From Phragmites australis (taxonomy: Eukaryota > Streptophyta > Magnoliopsida > Poales > Poaceae), in the NCBI RefSeq assembly GCF_958298935.1, contig NC_084932.1, forward strand, positions 22,051,501 through 22,115,500: 64,000 nt of DNA, read 5' to 3'. Both the position numbers and the translations under genes were made by a program. Below, piece after piece: positions 34,288-45,972 of the stretch. Numbering within the stretch: the stretch's first letter is position 1; each line of letters starts with the position of its first letter. The notes under the pieces were generated by a model. The model was not told where the DNA came from, searched no databases, and saw nothing but the letters and a program-made list of their open reading frames with translations.

Positions 34288-34697
34288 GCTGGGGAGCCAA
34301 TCGGCTTAGGCGAGGGATCAGTTCAGGCGGAAGGTTCGAACACTCCGGGAACTCTACGACCACAACAATACAAACTTATCAGAAAACAAAAGCGTGGGGG
34401 CTCCATTCAAAAATGTTACAGAACAAAAGTTATAATCAAGTTTTTTACTCTTCAGCGGCCTCCACCAGGAAAATAGATGTACGTAGTCCACCGCACCCTG
34501 GCGCTCCCGCTGTATTCTCTCCTCGACTTTGGGTCCATCAACCATAGCCCCCTCCCGGACCAAGTCCAGGTTGAAGTTGGGGTCACGGCTACGATAGCAC
34601 CGAAAGACACCGCCTGCTAGACATCTTCTGCGCCCCTCAACACCAGGGGGGCTGGGAGCTCAGTGAAGTGCTCCGCAAGGACCTTGAGGGCGTAGGC

Positions 34698-36831
34698 CTA
34701 GGCTCGGGTGGTGCGGTCAACTTTCGGCTCTATAACCCCCAGCCCGAGGCTACCCAGGGGATCCTCCAGCGCTTCGAAGGCTTCCCAGAGAATGATGAGG
34801 GTAGTGCATTCATCCTCCTTGAGTTGAGAGCGCTCGAAGGCTAGCGCGGCCTTCTCATGGGAGAGCTCGCTGCATCTCCGCTGCAGCTCAACTAGCTTCT
34901 TCTCCAGTTCGGCGCTTCTGCTAGTCGCCGTCTCCTTCTCTTCGACTAGCTTGCGGACGGCAGTCGGGAAATAGCCGACCCATGAGAGCAAGTCAGGAAT
35001 TGGAATGGACTCCTCAACCGAGCCCGTAGGGCTTAGAGCCACTGTCGATGCTCTGAGGGTTAAGGCCAATGCTGGCAGAGGGGCCGGGGTATCTGGCCGG
35101 GGCACCGTCGGAGGGGTTGTCACGATGGTCACCGAGGGCCTGCAACAAACAAGCAAAGATGCGGAATCAAGAAGAAAAGAGCGATTCAAAGTATCTACAC
35201 CTTCCCAGAAAAGCTTACCTCAGTGATGGAGGATGGAGCACCAGCTTGGCCCTCACGAAATCGCCAGATCGGTCGGTCGGAGATGACAACCCCGCAAGTG
35301 GGCCGCCGATGCTCGGGGTCCCGCGGGGACGTTTTGACGCCTCCGCATTCGATGATTCTTTCGTTGCCCTCTTCCCACACCGTGTAGATGCTAGGCCCAC
35401 GGCGGTGGGGTCGGACCTCGCTTGGCTGGGGTGGGTCTGGTCATGGGGCGCCTGGTCGGCCTCCTGCTGACCGACATCACTCACGAGGCCACCTCCCTCG
35501 ACCACCACCTGACCCTGCGCAACCAGGATGGGGATGTCCGGGGCGGGGGCAGACATTTCACAATCAATTTCCCGTAGGCCTCCTCAGCCTCATCTATTAT
35601 TGGCCTCAGGGCATCAACCTCGGGAAGATGCTGAAGATAGCTCGAAAAATAAAACTCTGACCAAGGAAAAAACTTGGAATAGGAAATTCTAGGAAAATGC
35701 TAAACATACCAGCCTAACCCAGGCCCTCTCTGTTGGGGGGAGCTCACATAGAGGGACACTTAGAGGGCCACCTTTCCTGGCCGCCGCTGCTATTAGCGAT
35801 CTGACCTGCAGGTCGATGACCTCATCAGGAAGATCTGAAAATAATAATAGTAAAACACCACTCGATCAAGCCTCTCGAGGCAAGAGGACGACTGTAATAT
35901 TACCTGCGGAGCTCTCCCGGGTATCACCATCGCTTCTGGTGTACAGGTAGGCCAGGTGCGCCCTTTGCCATAAGGGGCATAGCCGATGCTTGATGAAGTC
36001 GCGGACAACATCCGACCCCAATAGACCGGCTTTCGCAAGCGTCCTGACCCGGTCGGCAAGGGATAGTAGTTCGGCGGTCGACGTGGGAAAGCTTGCCCAA
36101 CTCTCTGCAAGGCGCGCTGGCGCTTCCGGCACGCAAATGTTATCAAAGGAGTTATCGGTCGTAAGGTAGAACCACTCCTCCCTCCAGCCCGACCACGACA
36201 ATTTAAGATTAATCTCCAGGTAGGAACTGACGACACTATCTCGGAGACAGAAACTGAGCTCCCGATGGTCAACCCTGGCTGCAGCCGGGCCACATAGAAA
36301 AACCTGAAGAGATCGAGACATGGCTCGACCCCGATGAAGTTTTCGCACATGTGAGCGAAGACGCTTAGCATGATAATGGAATTGGTGTTTAGATGAAGAT
36401 GGAAGATATCATAGAAGGAAATGACGGTACAGAAGAACTTGGAGAAGGAGGGGACGAGACCCGCCAAGAAAAATGAGGCGAAGATTACAATCTCCCCCCT
36501 GGCGGGGAGCAGGAACTTCTCCCCCCAGGGCGGTATCTGGAGGACAGATGATGCGGAAGCAGTCGATTCTCATGGGAATGCAATGGTGGTTCATTTGGAC
36601 TTGGGGAAATCGGCCTCCTTTCCGGTGCGCGACGCCATGGGAATGCAATGGTGGTTCTTTGAAAGACTCTGGTGGGGATTGGAGGCGATGGTCTCTAGTG
36701 CAAGGGCTTGAAAGGCAGAGATATTTTTGGGACCTTCTGTCCTTCCATTTATATGATCGACTCAGTTCTGTCGCCTCGGCTCCCGAGGATCCATCTGGGG
36801 AACCAAAATTCCCTCGAGATCCAGCATCCAT
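34698..36831 (-). pseudogene. Antisense ORF of outer gypsy element, N-terminal part
   Basis: On the minus strand, broken frames carry the same Transposase_28-type domain as the inner element: MAGLVPSFSKFFCTVISFYD, NSIIMLSVFAHMCENFIGVE and CLDLFRFFYVARL (about 36467-36300), then SYLEINLKLSWSGWREEWFY. Later come a charged region and a coiled coil (RSAELEKKLVELQRRCSELS, about 34930-34860). The sequence differs strongly from the inner copy, so the two elements belong to different families of one lineage. The inner element's insertion separates it from the coiled coil at 19918-20100. Confidence 0.65.
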
Positions 36832-37065
36832 TAAGGTTTCTCTCTCCCACGATTCTCTCCCTTGCGCACCCTTCCCTATTTTCTCTCTCCCACTATCCTT
36901 TTCTATGGACGCTTAATCTCCCCTCGTGGTGCGGTTTTCTAAACCCATCGCTAAAACGAGCTGCATCGCCAACCACTCCTTGGGCATGGCTTGACTTCGT
37001 ACGGGGCTCGAATGGCATGACTAGACCCAGCCGCGTCCGTGTAAGGATCGGTTCATGCTACCATA

Positions 37066-37089
37066 CCCGCGGGGGAGGTTGGGGGCTAT
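37066..37089 (+). other. Polypurine tract of outer gypsy element
   Basis: The purine-rich GCGGGGGAGGTTGGGGGCTA lies directly before the right LTR, which fits a plus-strand element. Confidence 0.6.
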
Positions 37090-37861
37090 TGTCGGTGTAA
37101 GGTATATGGGGTCCCCTGCCAGGACGGAAGTCAATGACCGGTTTTTACGGGACTAGTTCTCTTTCTCTAAACAGGGTCCACCACGCAACCACTCGGCATC
37201 ACACGACCACACTCCCAAGACTCGCTGGATTTCCCACGACTAGTCCCTACTGGTCACGGCGCAGGTACTCGTCTAAACCAAACCACTCTCATTTAATGCT
37301 AATGCCCATGCAGTTTTCCTTTCCCAGGCACACCCCACTAGCCGAGGCAATTGGGGCGGATGCAGAGCTTCTGTGTTCCCTCCCGTGACATTAATTGTTA
37401 CAGGACGGGTTCACAGACATCACTAAGGGCATGGCAGGCACGCCTGGGCAACCGGTGATGGGACGGAGCAGGACAGGCGAACTGGACTGATAAGTACAGA
37501 AGGAGCTGATGGATGGGACAGGCCTCGCAACATTCCGGAGCTGGCGCGGTGCGTACGTGCTCCGTAATGATAGCCTATTGTTGACAATCTAGATAGGGAT
37601 GGGTCAGTTGGATGGGCCCACTTGTAAGGATCTTCCCCCTGGGCTATAAAGGGAGGAGAGGTGAGAAAAAATGGAGACCACAAAAAAAAAGAATACACAG
37701 GATGTAGGGCTATTACCCTAAGGGGGGCCTGAACCTGGATAATCCTCGGTGTTCTTTAGTTGCACATACACAAACAAATTCAGTAGGCACTCCCCGAACA
37801 AAGATCACGCACCCGTCGTCCGATACACCCGGAATCATCGTCAGGGATTTTTCCCCCGACA
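37090..37861 (+). repeat. Right LTR of outer gypsy element
   Basis: Direct repeat of 16341-17116, beginning TGTCGGTGTAAGG and ending CCCCCGACA, with the TATA-like GGGCTATAAAGGGAGG near 37640. Confidence 0.9.
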
Positions 37862-37943
37862 GTGTGACATTCAGATTAGAACTTTCAAAAAGTTACTCTT
37901 CACCATACATGTCCTCGATACAAATACATGAAAGCTGCTTTCA

Positions 37944-40900
37944 TTAAACGATTAATGCTTCGTTACGGTCGCGGTGTATGTAGGTAGCTTCGTTAGTGTC
38001 ATCAATGAGAGGAAGTTCGACATATATTCTCTCCAAAAGTAGGCAGGTCATTGAATTTGTCGCGGTCTTCTTTGTCGACAATATCCTCAATACTGACAAT
38101 CTTTCTTTTTCCTTGAAGAACCACGTGACACTCCTACTTGATAGCTAGGCCCGGGTCCTTTATATAGAAAACTTGTGCAACACCCTTGGCAAGCACGAAT
38201 AGTTATTCTCTGTATCCAATGAGTTTGACATCCATGGTAGTCATACCATACTTGTCGACCTTGACTCCCCTAGGAGCCTAACCCATTGGCACCGAAATAG
38301 AGGGACCATCAACTCGCCATATTCAAGCACTCAAATCTCCTCTATGAATCCATAGTAGGTTTCCGTGATGCCAACGTGGTCATAGGCATTAATAGGGATA
38401 CCACTATTTTGATTGGTCCTCTTGTTGTCTTGTGCTCTCATATAAAATGTATAGGAATTGATCTTGTATGCTTGGAATTTGTGAATTGTAGTTGACGGGC
38501 CGTTAGCCAGCAGTTCCAACAGAGCGTCGTTGGTATCCTTACCCACCGTGTGTTGACATAAGCAATTATTGAAATTATCTCTGTGCTCTCTTATTGCGAT
38601 CCAATCATTTGACTTTGTTGGATTTGTGGAGTGTAGCATGCTCACGTGCATATTGACATACAAGCTCACAACAAGTGATTGTTGCAGAACTGCATAGTAT
38701 GCTTGAGTGAATGAAACACGATCTTTGATATCGATTGAAGTATGTCCTATCGTCCCTTTCCCTTTTAGCCTTCCCTCATAGAGGGATATAGGCATACCAA
38801 TCGTGTTCAGTTTAATGTAGTCAATGCAAAACACAATAAACTCCTCCATACTCCACCCTTGGGCCATGCAACCGTCCGGGCGACCTCGGTTACAAACATA
38901 TTTCTTCAGAACCCATGAACCTTTTGAAAGGATACATCTGATGCAGAAACACAAGGCCAAGGCTCTTTATCTCACCCACAATGTGAATAATTAGATGGGG
39001 CATTATATCAAAAAATGTCGGGAGGAAAATAGTCTCAAACTGACATATAGTACGGACCACGTCTTCCTGCATTTTTGTCAGTTTGTTCGGATCAATGACC
39101 TTCTGTGAAATTGCATTGAAGAACGAACACAACTTTATGATTGGGTCTGAGACCTTATCCGGCAGAATACCTCTAATTGCAACTGGAAGCATTTGCATCA
39201 TCATCACGTGACAATCATGAGACTTCATGTCAACTAACTTCTTATCTTTCATGCTAACTAACTTTTTATCTTTCATGAGACTTCATGCCAACTAACTTCT
39301 TATCACGTCACAATCATGAGACGTCATGCCAACTAACTTCTTATCTTTCATGTTTACTAAGCTCCTGATGTTTGAGGAGTAACCAGTCGAAACTTTGACA
39401 TCACGCAAGCAACCATACAGGCGGATCTTCTCTTCCTTGCTCACAATGTAGGAAGCTGTGGGAAGTTTCTTTTTGTCGTTGTCTAATTGTATGTAATGTA
39501 GGTCCCTTAGGTTCATTTCTTCCAAGTTCAGTCGTGCATTTAGTGTATCTTTTGTTTTCCCAGATATGTCTAATAAGGTACCAATCAAACTATCAAACAC
39601 ATTCTTGATTGCGTGTCGGACCATAAGATACTTCCAATAAGACAGCAACCAAAATATTGATATCTTTTTCCACGTAAGAGCATGTTGCCCAGCTGAGATT
39701 TTTGTACTTCCTGTCCCCTTTCCAAGTACAACTCTAAGTGCCTTTACTGTCTTAAATATCTGTTCCCCAGTGCGAATCTTCAGAGCTTGTCAATGCTCCA
39801 CTGTTCCGTCAAAAGCTCTTTTATTCTTGTGGTATGGGTGATGGATGAAGGAACCTACGGTGACCCATGAAGATCATTTTCCAGCTGTTCGTCAGCCACC
39901 GCCCCCCCTGTTTCCTCGAAGCACTGAACACATCCATTGTACCCTTTTACAGTCTGCCCTGATAGGTTACCAAGAGCAGACCAATCTGAGATCGTTACAA
40001 ACAGCATTGCGCGCAGGGTGAAATTCTCACATCTGTACTCATCCCATACCTGTACGCCATCTTTCCACAATATAAGAAGATCTTTAACCAGTGGTTTAAG
40101 GTACACATCGATATCGTTGCCTGGTTGATTCAGCCCACTAATCAACAAAGGTATCATAAGGTACTTCCACTTCATGCACATCTAAGGTGGAAAGTTGTAG
40201 ATACAGAGAGTCATAGGCCAAGTGCTATGAGTACTTCATGTGTTGTCGAAAGGATTCATCCCATCCGTACTCAACCCGAACCTTATATTCCTCACTTCAT
40301 TTCTAAATTTCTTATATTTTGAATCGAATCTCCTCCATCGCATGCCATCAGTAGGGTATCTAAGAATTCCATCTTTCTTGCGCTGTTCGGCGTGCCATCG
40401 CATCAACTCGGCATTCGCTCTGTTAGCAAACAATCGCTTCAAACGGGGGATTATCGGGAAATACCAAACCACCTTAACGGGTGGGGGGTCTTTTCATCCT
40501 TCTCTTCACCCTCACGCCATCGCTCTCGATATCATCAATGTTGCGCTTGTATCGTGGTGCGTTCCAAACGCGACATGCTTCCTAGTCTGCATCCTCGCCG
40601 CGAAACAACATGCAGTCGTTTTCACATGCATGTGTTTTCTCTACTTCCAATCCCAACGGGCAGACAACCTGCTTGGCACGATATGTATTTTCGGGCAACA
40701 CATTCCCCCTTGGAAGCAATCCCCTCAAGAATTCTAACAATTCATTGAAGCCCTTATCGGCACAACCATTGCTAGCTTCATTTGCATCAGTGTTAGCACT
40801 ACATGCAACTTGCTGTGCTCATCTTTACAGTTCGGGTAAACTGGTATTTTAGAGTCCTCTACCATACGCTGGAACTTTTGATGTTGTCTTTCACTGGTGA

Positions 40901-41326
40901 AGCCCCCCTCCCCATCACGCAATATTTGCTCTAAGCCGACTTCATTGTTGCCTACAAAATTGTCCCCTCCATCTTTCTCGACAAAAGTATTTTCAAATAC
41001 CGACATATCAAAGTCTTCGTTAGCCGTCATATCGTTGCTTATGTCTTCTTCGACTGTTGGTTGCCATTGACGCCCAACATCTTCAAATTCACCATGCTCA
41101 GTCCAACAGGTATAGCCACCTTGAAACCCCTGCGAATCAAGTGTGTACAGATCTACTCTATGTTCGAAAACTGCTTCTTGTTCTTGCAGTTGAAATATGG
41201 ACAACATATATAGTGATCGACACGCTTTCTTTTTAGCTTCTTGTACACTGCGGCAGCCCTTAGAAAATCCCCAATACCAACAAAGAACTCTGGCCCTCAA
41301 TCCTTGTGCATCCATGACCGATCCAT
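37944..41326 (-). pseudogene. CACTA TNP2-like transposase (broken)
   Basis: The catalytic transposase gene of the host CACTA element. The start MDRSWM (41326) is the typical opening of the transposase-associated domain, but a stop follows within ten codons. The TNP2 core is clear: RWHAEQRKKDGILRYPTDG, FGLSTDGMNPF, LISGLNQPGNDIDVYLKPLV and LGNLSGQTVKGYNGCVQCFE (about 40440-39900). Then come a DUF4218-like region (LPDKVSDPIIKLCSFFNAIS, FETIFLPTFFDIMPHLIIHI; about 39200-38950), a DUF4216-like region (KFQAYKINSYTFYMRAQDNK, QNSGIPINAYD) and the tail YIHRDRNEALIV ending at 37944. Many in-frame stops and frameshifts; no function expected. Confidence 0.88.
39220..39358. repeat. Short tandem duplications within TNP2
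   Basis: Three to four imperfect copies of a segment coding KDKKLVxMxSHDC (CAACTAACTTCTTATCTTTC-type text) break the DUF4218 region. They look like local slippage or duplication after the gene decayed. Confidence 0.7.
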
Positions 41327-42485
41327 ATTTAAATCATTATAATTAAACACATTCGACCTATAATCATTAAACATTTCAAAATCTAGAACAAATTTATTGA
41401 ATTATCTCTCCTGATTGGTCTCTACTTGAGGGCCCATCTCCTTCCGGTACTTGGGCCTGGTCAGGGGACTCTCCTTTCAAAGGCTGCCATGTCCAATTGC
41501 GACCCGTGGGTGGACGCGCCATTCCTACAACATAATATTCTATTAATTGTGTTAAATTCACTACGTTGATTAATGAACAGAGAAAATCCACTGGATTATT
41601 ATTTAAATTCAAGACTTTAAAAATATACACAAACCACATACTAGAAAATTAGAGCTGGATTTTAGGGGTATTTGAAAATACCTCCCTGATGTTTTATTCT
41701 TTGCAAGGATACCACTCGAATGATAGTTCTATTGGTATTTTTATAATTTTTTAATGGCAATAATTATAAGTAGTGACAAATTTGTAATTGTCCATAGATT
41801 TTAATGTACATCTATTTACATGTGACTATTAATCTACTCCTTAAATTATCTACAATGATAAAATAGTGATCATTCTCTAATTTATATCATATTTTAGCTA
41901 TTGCTTATTGCAAAATTCAACACTAAAAAACAACCACCTAAGTTCAAATCTAGAGCAATATAGCAACTAAATCCAACTAAGAATCAAATATAGATCATCT
42001 CTATATATCCAACCATAACAAAGTTGCAAATGTTCCCTAAATTAGATCTCAATTGCATTTCTAAATCCATAACCATAGAACAAGCACCAACCATCAACCC
42101 TAAAGCATTCTACCAAGTAAATATATCTAAAAAATAAATATAGATAATCTTATTAACCTTAGAGCACTTGACTTCTCCAAATCTTAAATCCTTCAACCGT
42201 AGAGATAGCAAAAATGGTGATCGGCGTTGGCTTGCGGCGGCTCTGGTCACACTTGGGGGCTCTGGTCGCGCTTGGGGGAGAAAGTGGGCTTTATACTGTA
42301 GCACCCCATCAGTGCCGGTTGTTATATCGAACTGGCACTGATAGTGTCTATCAGTATCGGTTCTTAACTCCTCAGTGGTTGTTCGCACATGGGAGTTTAA
42401 GAACCGACACTAATACGTCAACAATACCGGTTACTGTTGAACCAATATTAATGGAACGTTACATATATGGTGTTCTGTGATAGTG
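41327..42485. other. CACTA right-hand non-coding region and subterminal array
   Basis: AT-rich leader region upstream of TNP2. At 42300-42440 it has an array of CAGTGCCGGTT, TCAGTATCGGTT and AACCGACACTAAT motifs before the terminus TAGTG at 42485. A small frame at 41394-41639 has no recognised domain. Confidence 0.7.
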
Positions 42486-43716
42486 CACCCAGAGGTTATA
42501 AAGATGAACAATCTTCTAGCAAGCCAGCTGATGCAAAATCTATATTGTGATGGAGCAATTACACAAATGGCAAGTCTATTGCTCTCTCTCTCTACGCTTA
42601 CAGTGGTGGTGAAGGCTTGAATGCGACAGATTTCAGTTAGAATATCAGAACAGAAACAAGAATAGCAACAAAATTGTAGGTAATGATTAGCTTACCAGTT
42701 AAAGTCTTAAAGAACTCCATTTCAGTTGGGTTCACATGTGGTCATGGGAGCCAGTGTGTCCGCAAAGTGGACGCGCGAGCGAGCTCGACATAGCACATGA
42801 AAATGCCATCATGGGCTGATCAACTCATTCAATCAGGATCCTGCCGATAGGCATCTGCATTTGCATCAACCCAAGGACATCAAGTCACGCCATCGACATA
42901 CACATTTTGTCCAACATTACGTAGGCGGAAGTTAGAGTCCTAATCCACCCATGGACTGCAAAGAGAACCGCATCGAGTAAAAAAGGCACGCAGATAAAAA
43001 AAAAACTTGCGAATCTTTGGATTGGATCGGGCCGTGACTTGGCGGAGCCCCTGGGGGCGCCATCTGGCCCCGAAGAAGAACATGGCGCACTTCAGGCATC
43101 CAAATTGACCTGCGGTGGTCAGTTTGGATAGGGCGGCCCAACCGGATGAAGCCACACGACGAGGATGTGGACGCCAGCAATGAGGGCGAGTGGCAAGCGG
43201 GTCACCCCCGCAGTGGTGGTTGGTTCCGATGGAAGGGCTCCGGGTGCACACACCAACCAAGGAGGAAGAAACCGAGCATTGTCCCATGCGGCGAAGTGGG
43301 AAGGGGTGGATGGGGAGAGGGGGAGGTGAGAGGCTGTCAGATAGAGGTGACAGTTGAGTTATCAAGGAGGAGGAGCACAATTGTTTTGGTGGTGGCCGGA
43401 CTGGGACAAAACGGAGACGGCGGATGCACGACGATTGAGAGCTTTGTGAATTTTTGTTGCAATAAAAAATGGGACTGTCTAATTATATGACAACAGATTT
43501 TAGGAGGCAAAATCTATCGAATTTTCAGCCCTTATATCAGAATCTAACGATTCAGATACTCTTCACCTCTTTAACTCCTCCAGAGCGTCTGACTCCCCGA
43601 CCTCATCCACTCCTCCCCACCGCTGCTTCTGCCGCTCCGGCCCCGCCCCGCGCGCCGCCACCCCGCCGCCTTGCTAGCGCCATCCCCGGTGTTGGCGCGC
43701 CCTGCCCACCTCCACC
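42486..43716. repeat. Duplicated intergenic segment, copy A
   Basis: Closely similar to copy B (44037-44885) and, in part, to copy C (54173-54980). Shared text includes GTTAGAGTCCTAATCCACCC and CACCCCCGCAGTGGTGGTTGG-like blocks. The overlapping frames of 80-150 codons are not conserved between copies, so I do not call a gene. On the minus strand, copies A and B both keep ATGGAGTTCTTTAAGACTTT followed by a GT donor, which might be a captured exon. Confidence 0.75.
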
Positions 43717-44036
43717 CACTACTACAAAACACCACATATGTAGCCTTCGTGCGGCCACATTTTTCTCTGCAAGGCGTGCGTGGCAAAGCGGCTGTGGTGA
43801 CGAGCGGGTGCGACGGCACGGCGCCCGCGGGTCGTCCTTTTCTTTTCTTTTGTTTTGCAAAAATACCATCAGTGCTAGTTCGTGGCTCGAACCTACATTG
43901 ATGTTGAGTTATTGTGCCGGTTCCAGACCCGGCACCGATAATCAGTGACTATCAGTACCAAATAATTAGTTTCAATGAAAAAACCAGTAGTAAAGTTATT
44001 TTTCAACCGGCATCGATATGCCTTTTTTTAGTAGTG
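43717..44036. mobile_element. Short CACTA-like element at a rearrangement junction
   Basis: It has CACTACTACAAAACACC at the left, TTTTTTTAGTAGTG at the right and subterminal ATCAGTGCTAGTT/AACCGGCATCGAT-type motifs. The flanks (ACC and AAT) do not match, and copies A and B of a duplicated segment meet here, so the element probably took part in a rearrangement. Confidence 0.65.
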
Positions 44037-45972
44037 AATTACACCAAATGGCAAGTCTATTGCTCTCTCTCTGCGCTTACAGTGCTGATGAAGGCTTGAA
44101 TGCGACAGATTTCAGTTAGAATATCAGAACAGAAACAAGAATAGCAACAAAATTGTAGGTAATGATTAGCCTACCAGTTAAAGTCTTAAAGAACTCCATT
44201 TCAGTTGGGTTCACATGTGGTCATGGGAGCCAGTGTGCCCACAAAGTGGACGCGCAAGCGAGCTCGACAGAGCACATGAAAATGCCATCATGGGCTGATC
44301 AACTGATTCAATCACGATCCTGCCGATGGGCATCTGCATTTGCCAACCCAAGGACATCAAGGCACGCCGTCGACATACACATTTTGTCGTCCGAGATTAG
44401 GTAGGCGGAAGTTAGAGTCCTAATCCACCCATGGACTGCAAAGAGAATTGCATCGAGTAAAAAATGGCAGCCAGATAAAAAAAAAAACTTACAAATCTTT
44501 GGATGGCGAAGCCCTCGGCGGCACCGGTTTGTGTCCCGAAGAAGAACATGACTGCTTCAGGCATCCAACTTGACCTGTGGTGGCCAGCTTGGACGGGGTG
44601 GATCGAGCCACACGGCAAGGATGTGGATGCCGGCAATGAGGGCGAGTGGTGAGCGGGTCACCCCTGCAGTGGTGGTTGGTTCCGGTGGGAGGGCACCAGG
44701 TGCACGCGCTGACCAAGGAGGAAGGAACCGAGCATTGTCCCGTGCGACGCAGCGGGAGTGGGGAGGTGAGAGGCTATCAGATGGAGGCGGCAGTTGAGGC
44801 ATCGAGGAGGAGGCGCGCCATTGTTTTGGAACAAAATGGAGACGGACGCACAAGGATCGAGAGCTTTGTGATTTTTTGTTGCAATAAAAAATTATTGTTC
44901 TGCGAATAGGGGCAAAATCAAGGTGTAGTCGATCACGTGAAACTTTATCCAAACAAAATGTGGTTTTGTGAGTTAAAAACAAAAGGCGTAGTTTTGTTGG
45001 TTTTTGTATATCTACCCTAAATAAAACTAAAAGTCAAGTTCCACTTTGGAGATGGTACAGTCATAATGCGGCTTCTAAATTGTAGTAGAATATGTCAAAA
45101 TATATGTAGCGCCATCTATATTAGGGAGACTAACTTGGAAAATGAACAGAAAATGTCAAATACAAAAATTAATTTTCTTGTTGGAAATATTGAGCTTCGC
45201 ATCGAGTAATTAGACGATGGATCCCATGATTGTATAACGTGAAATGTTGTGTTAGATTCAACTGTTCAGTAGAGCCATGTTTCAATCGAGCACCAAAGCG
45301 ACCCTAGGAAATGAGACTGAAAACGAGGAAGTTGATCCAGCTCTACCAATTCAATTGACCAACGATATAAAAAAACGAAATCAATTGACCAACATGGTAC
45401 CAACTGATATGCAAGTCAAAACACAAGAACAAATTAAAAAAAAACTGCAGAGAAATTAATGGGAGTTGTTCTTCGTACATTAATTGGACAAAATTACATC
45501 AGGTTATAATCCTCCTAAATTTCTCTACTTTTCTTGCATTGGGAACACCGGTCATTCCCTTGCAAGTTGACATACAAAGCTTTACTGCGGTAGAATACAA
45601 TTTCTCACCGTTCTAAAGAACAAAAAAATATTTTTCCCGGCAACCAAATGTAGCACTTGTAGTGATAAAAATGTAACAACACAGATTTCAAATTTAACAA
45701 AAATGATTTAGGAATTTAGGATAACGGAATCCTTTCTTGTGCAATCCCATTATAAGATAGTGGGAATATCGGAAGTGTCATCCCATCTGCACTATGCTTG
45801 TATGCGATATGAACAAACATCTAGTACATGTCATAGAACATTAACAAAATAACAAAAAGTACATGAAGGCAAGATGCCTTCAGACTTTCAGAGTTGTCAA
45901 TTCTCTGCCAGCAGAAAATCTGATAAATTGTATTGCACCTATCTTGTATTACATAAGAATAAAGGGTTAACA
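44037..45972. repeat. Duplicated intergenic segment, copy B, and LCB2 downstream copy (unit 1)
   Basis: 44037-44885 repeats copy A. From about 44886 the segment matches 55437-56510, the DNA downstream of the intact LCB2 gene, with steady single-base differences. No gene is seen. It runs up to a CACTA insertion at 45973. Confidence 0.8.

Larger units (their letters stand above)
16341..37861 (+). mobile_element. Outer Ty3/gypsy LTR retrotransposon, deletion derivative, TSD GTGYG
   Basis: Two LTRs of 776 and 772 bp (16341-17116 and 37090-37861) begin TGTC(A/G)GTGTAAGGTAT and end CCCGACA. The flanks are GTGCG and GTGTG. A primer-binding-type site TTTGGCGCGCCAGGTAGGGG follows the left LTR, and a purine tract precedes the right one, so the element reads on the plus strand. 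It inserted 82 bp past the TNP2 stop codon of the host CACTA element. Only an integrase remnant and an antisense ORF survive; gag, protease and RT are not recognisable. A second gypsy element is inserted at 20320-34287. Confidence 0.9.
11725..42485 (-). mobile_element. CACTA (En/Spm) element with nested retrotransposons, TSD CAC
   Basis: The left end reads CACTACTGCAGATACC and the right end reads GTTCTGTGATAGTG. Both are flanked by CAC (11722-11724 and 42486-42488). Subterminal motif arrays lie at 11745-11925 and 42300-42440. Without the nested 21.5-kb gypsy pair the element is about 9.2 kb. Read on the minus strand, it has a TNP2-like gene (41326-37944) followed by a Ptta/En-Spm-like gene (about 14296-12600), the usual two-gene layout of autonomous CACTA elements. 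Both genes carry stops or frameshifts, so the copy is probably dead. Confidence 0.85.

Noticed and set aside
45277..45459. 60-codon plus-strand frame
   Set aside because: The paralogous segment at 55820 has deletions that destroy the frame; no domain.
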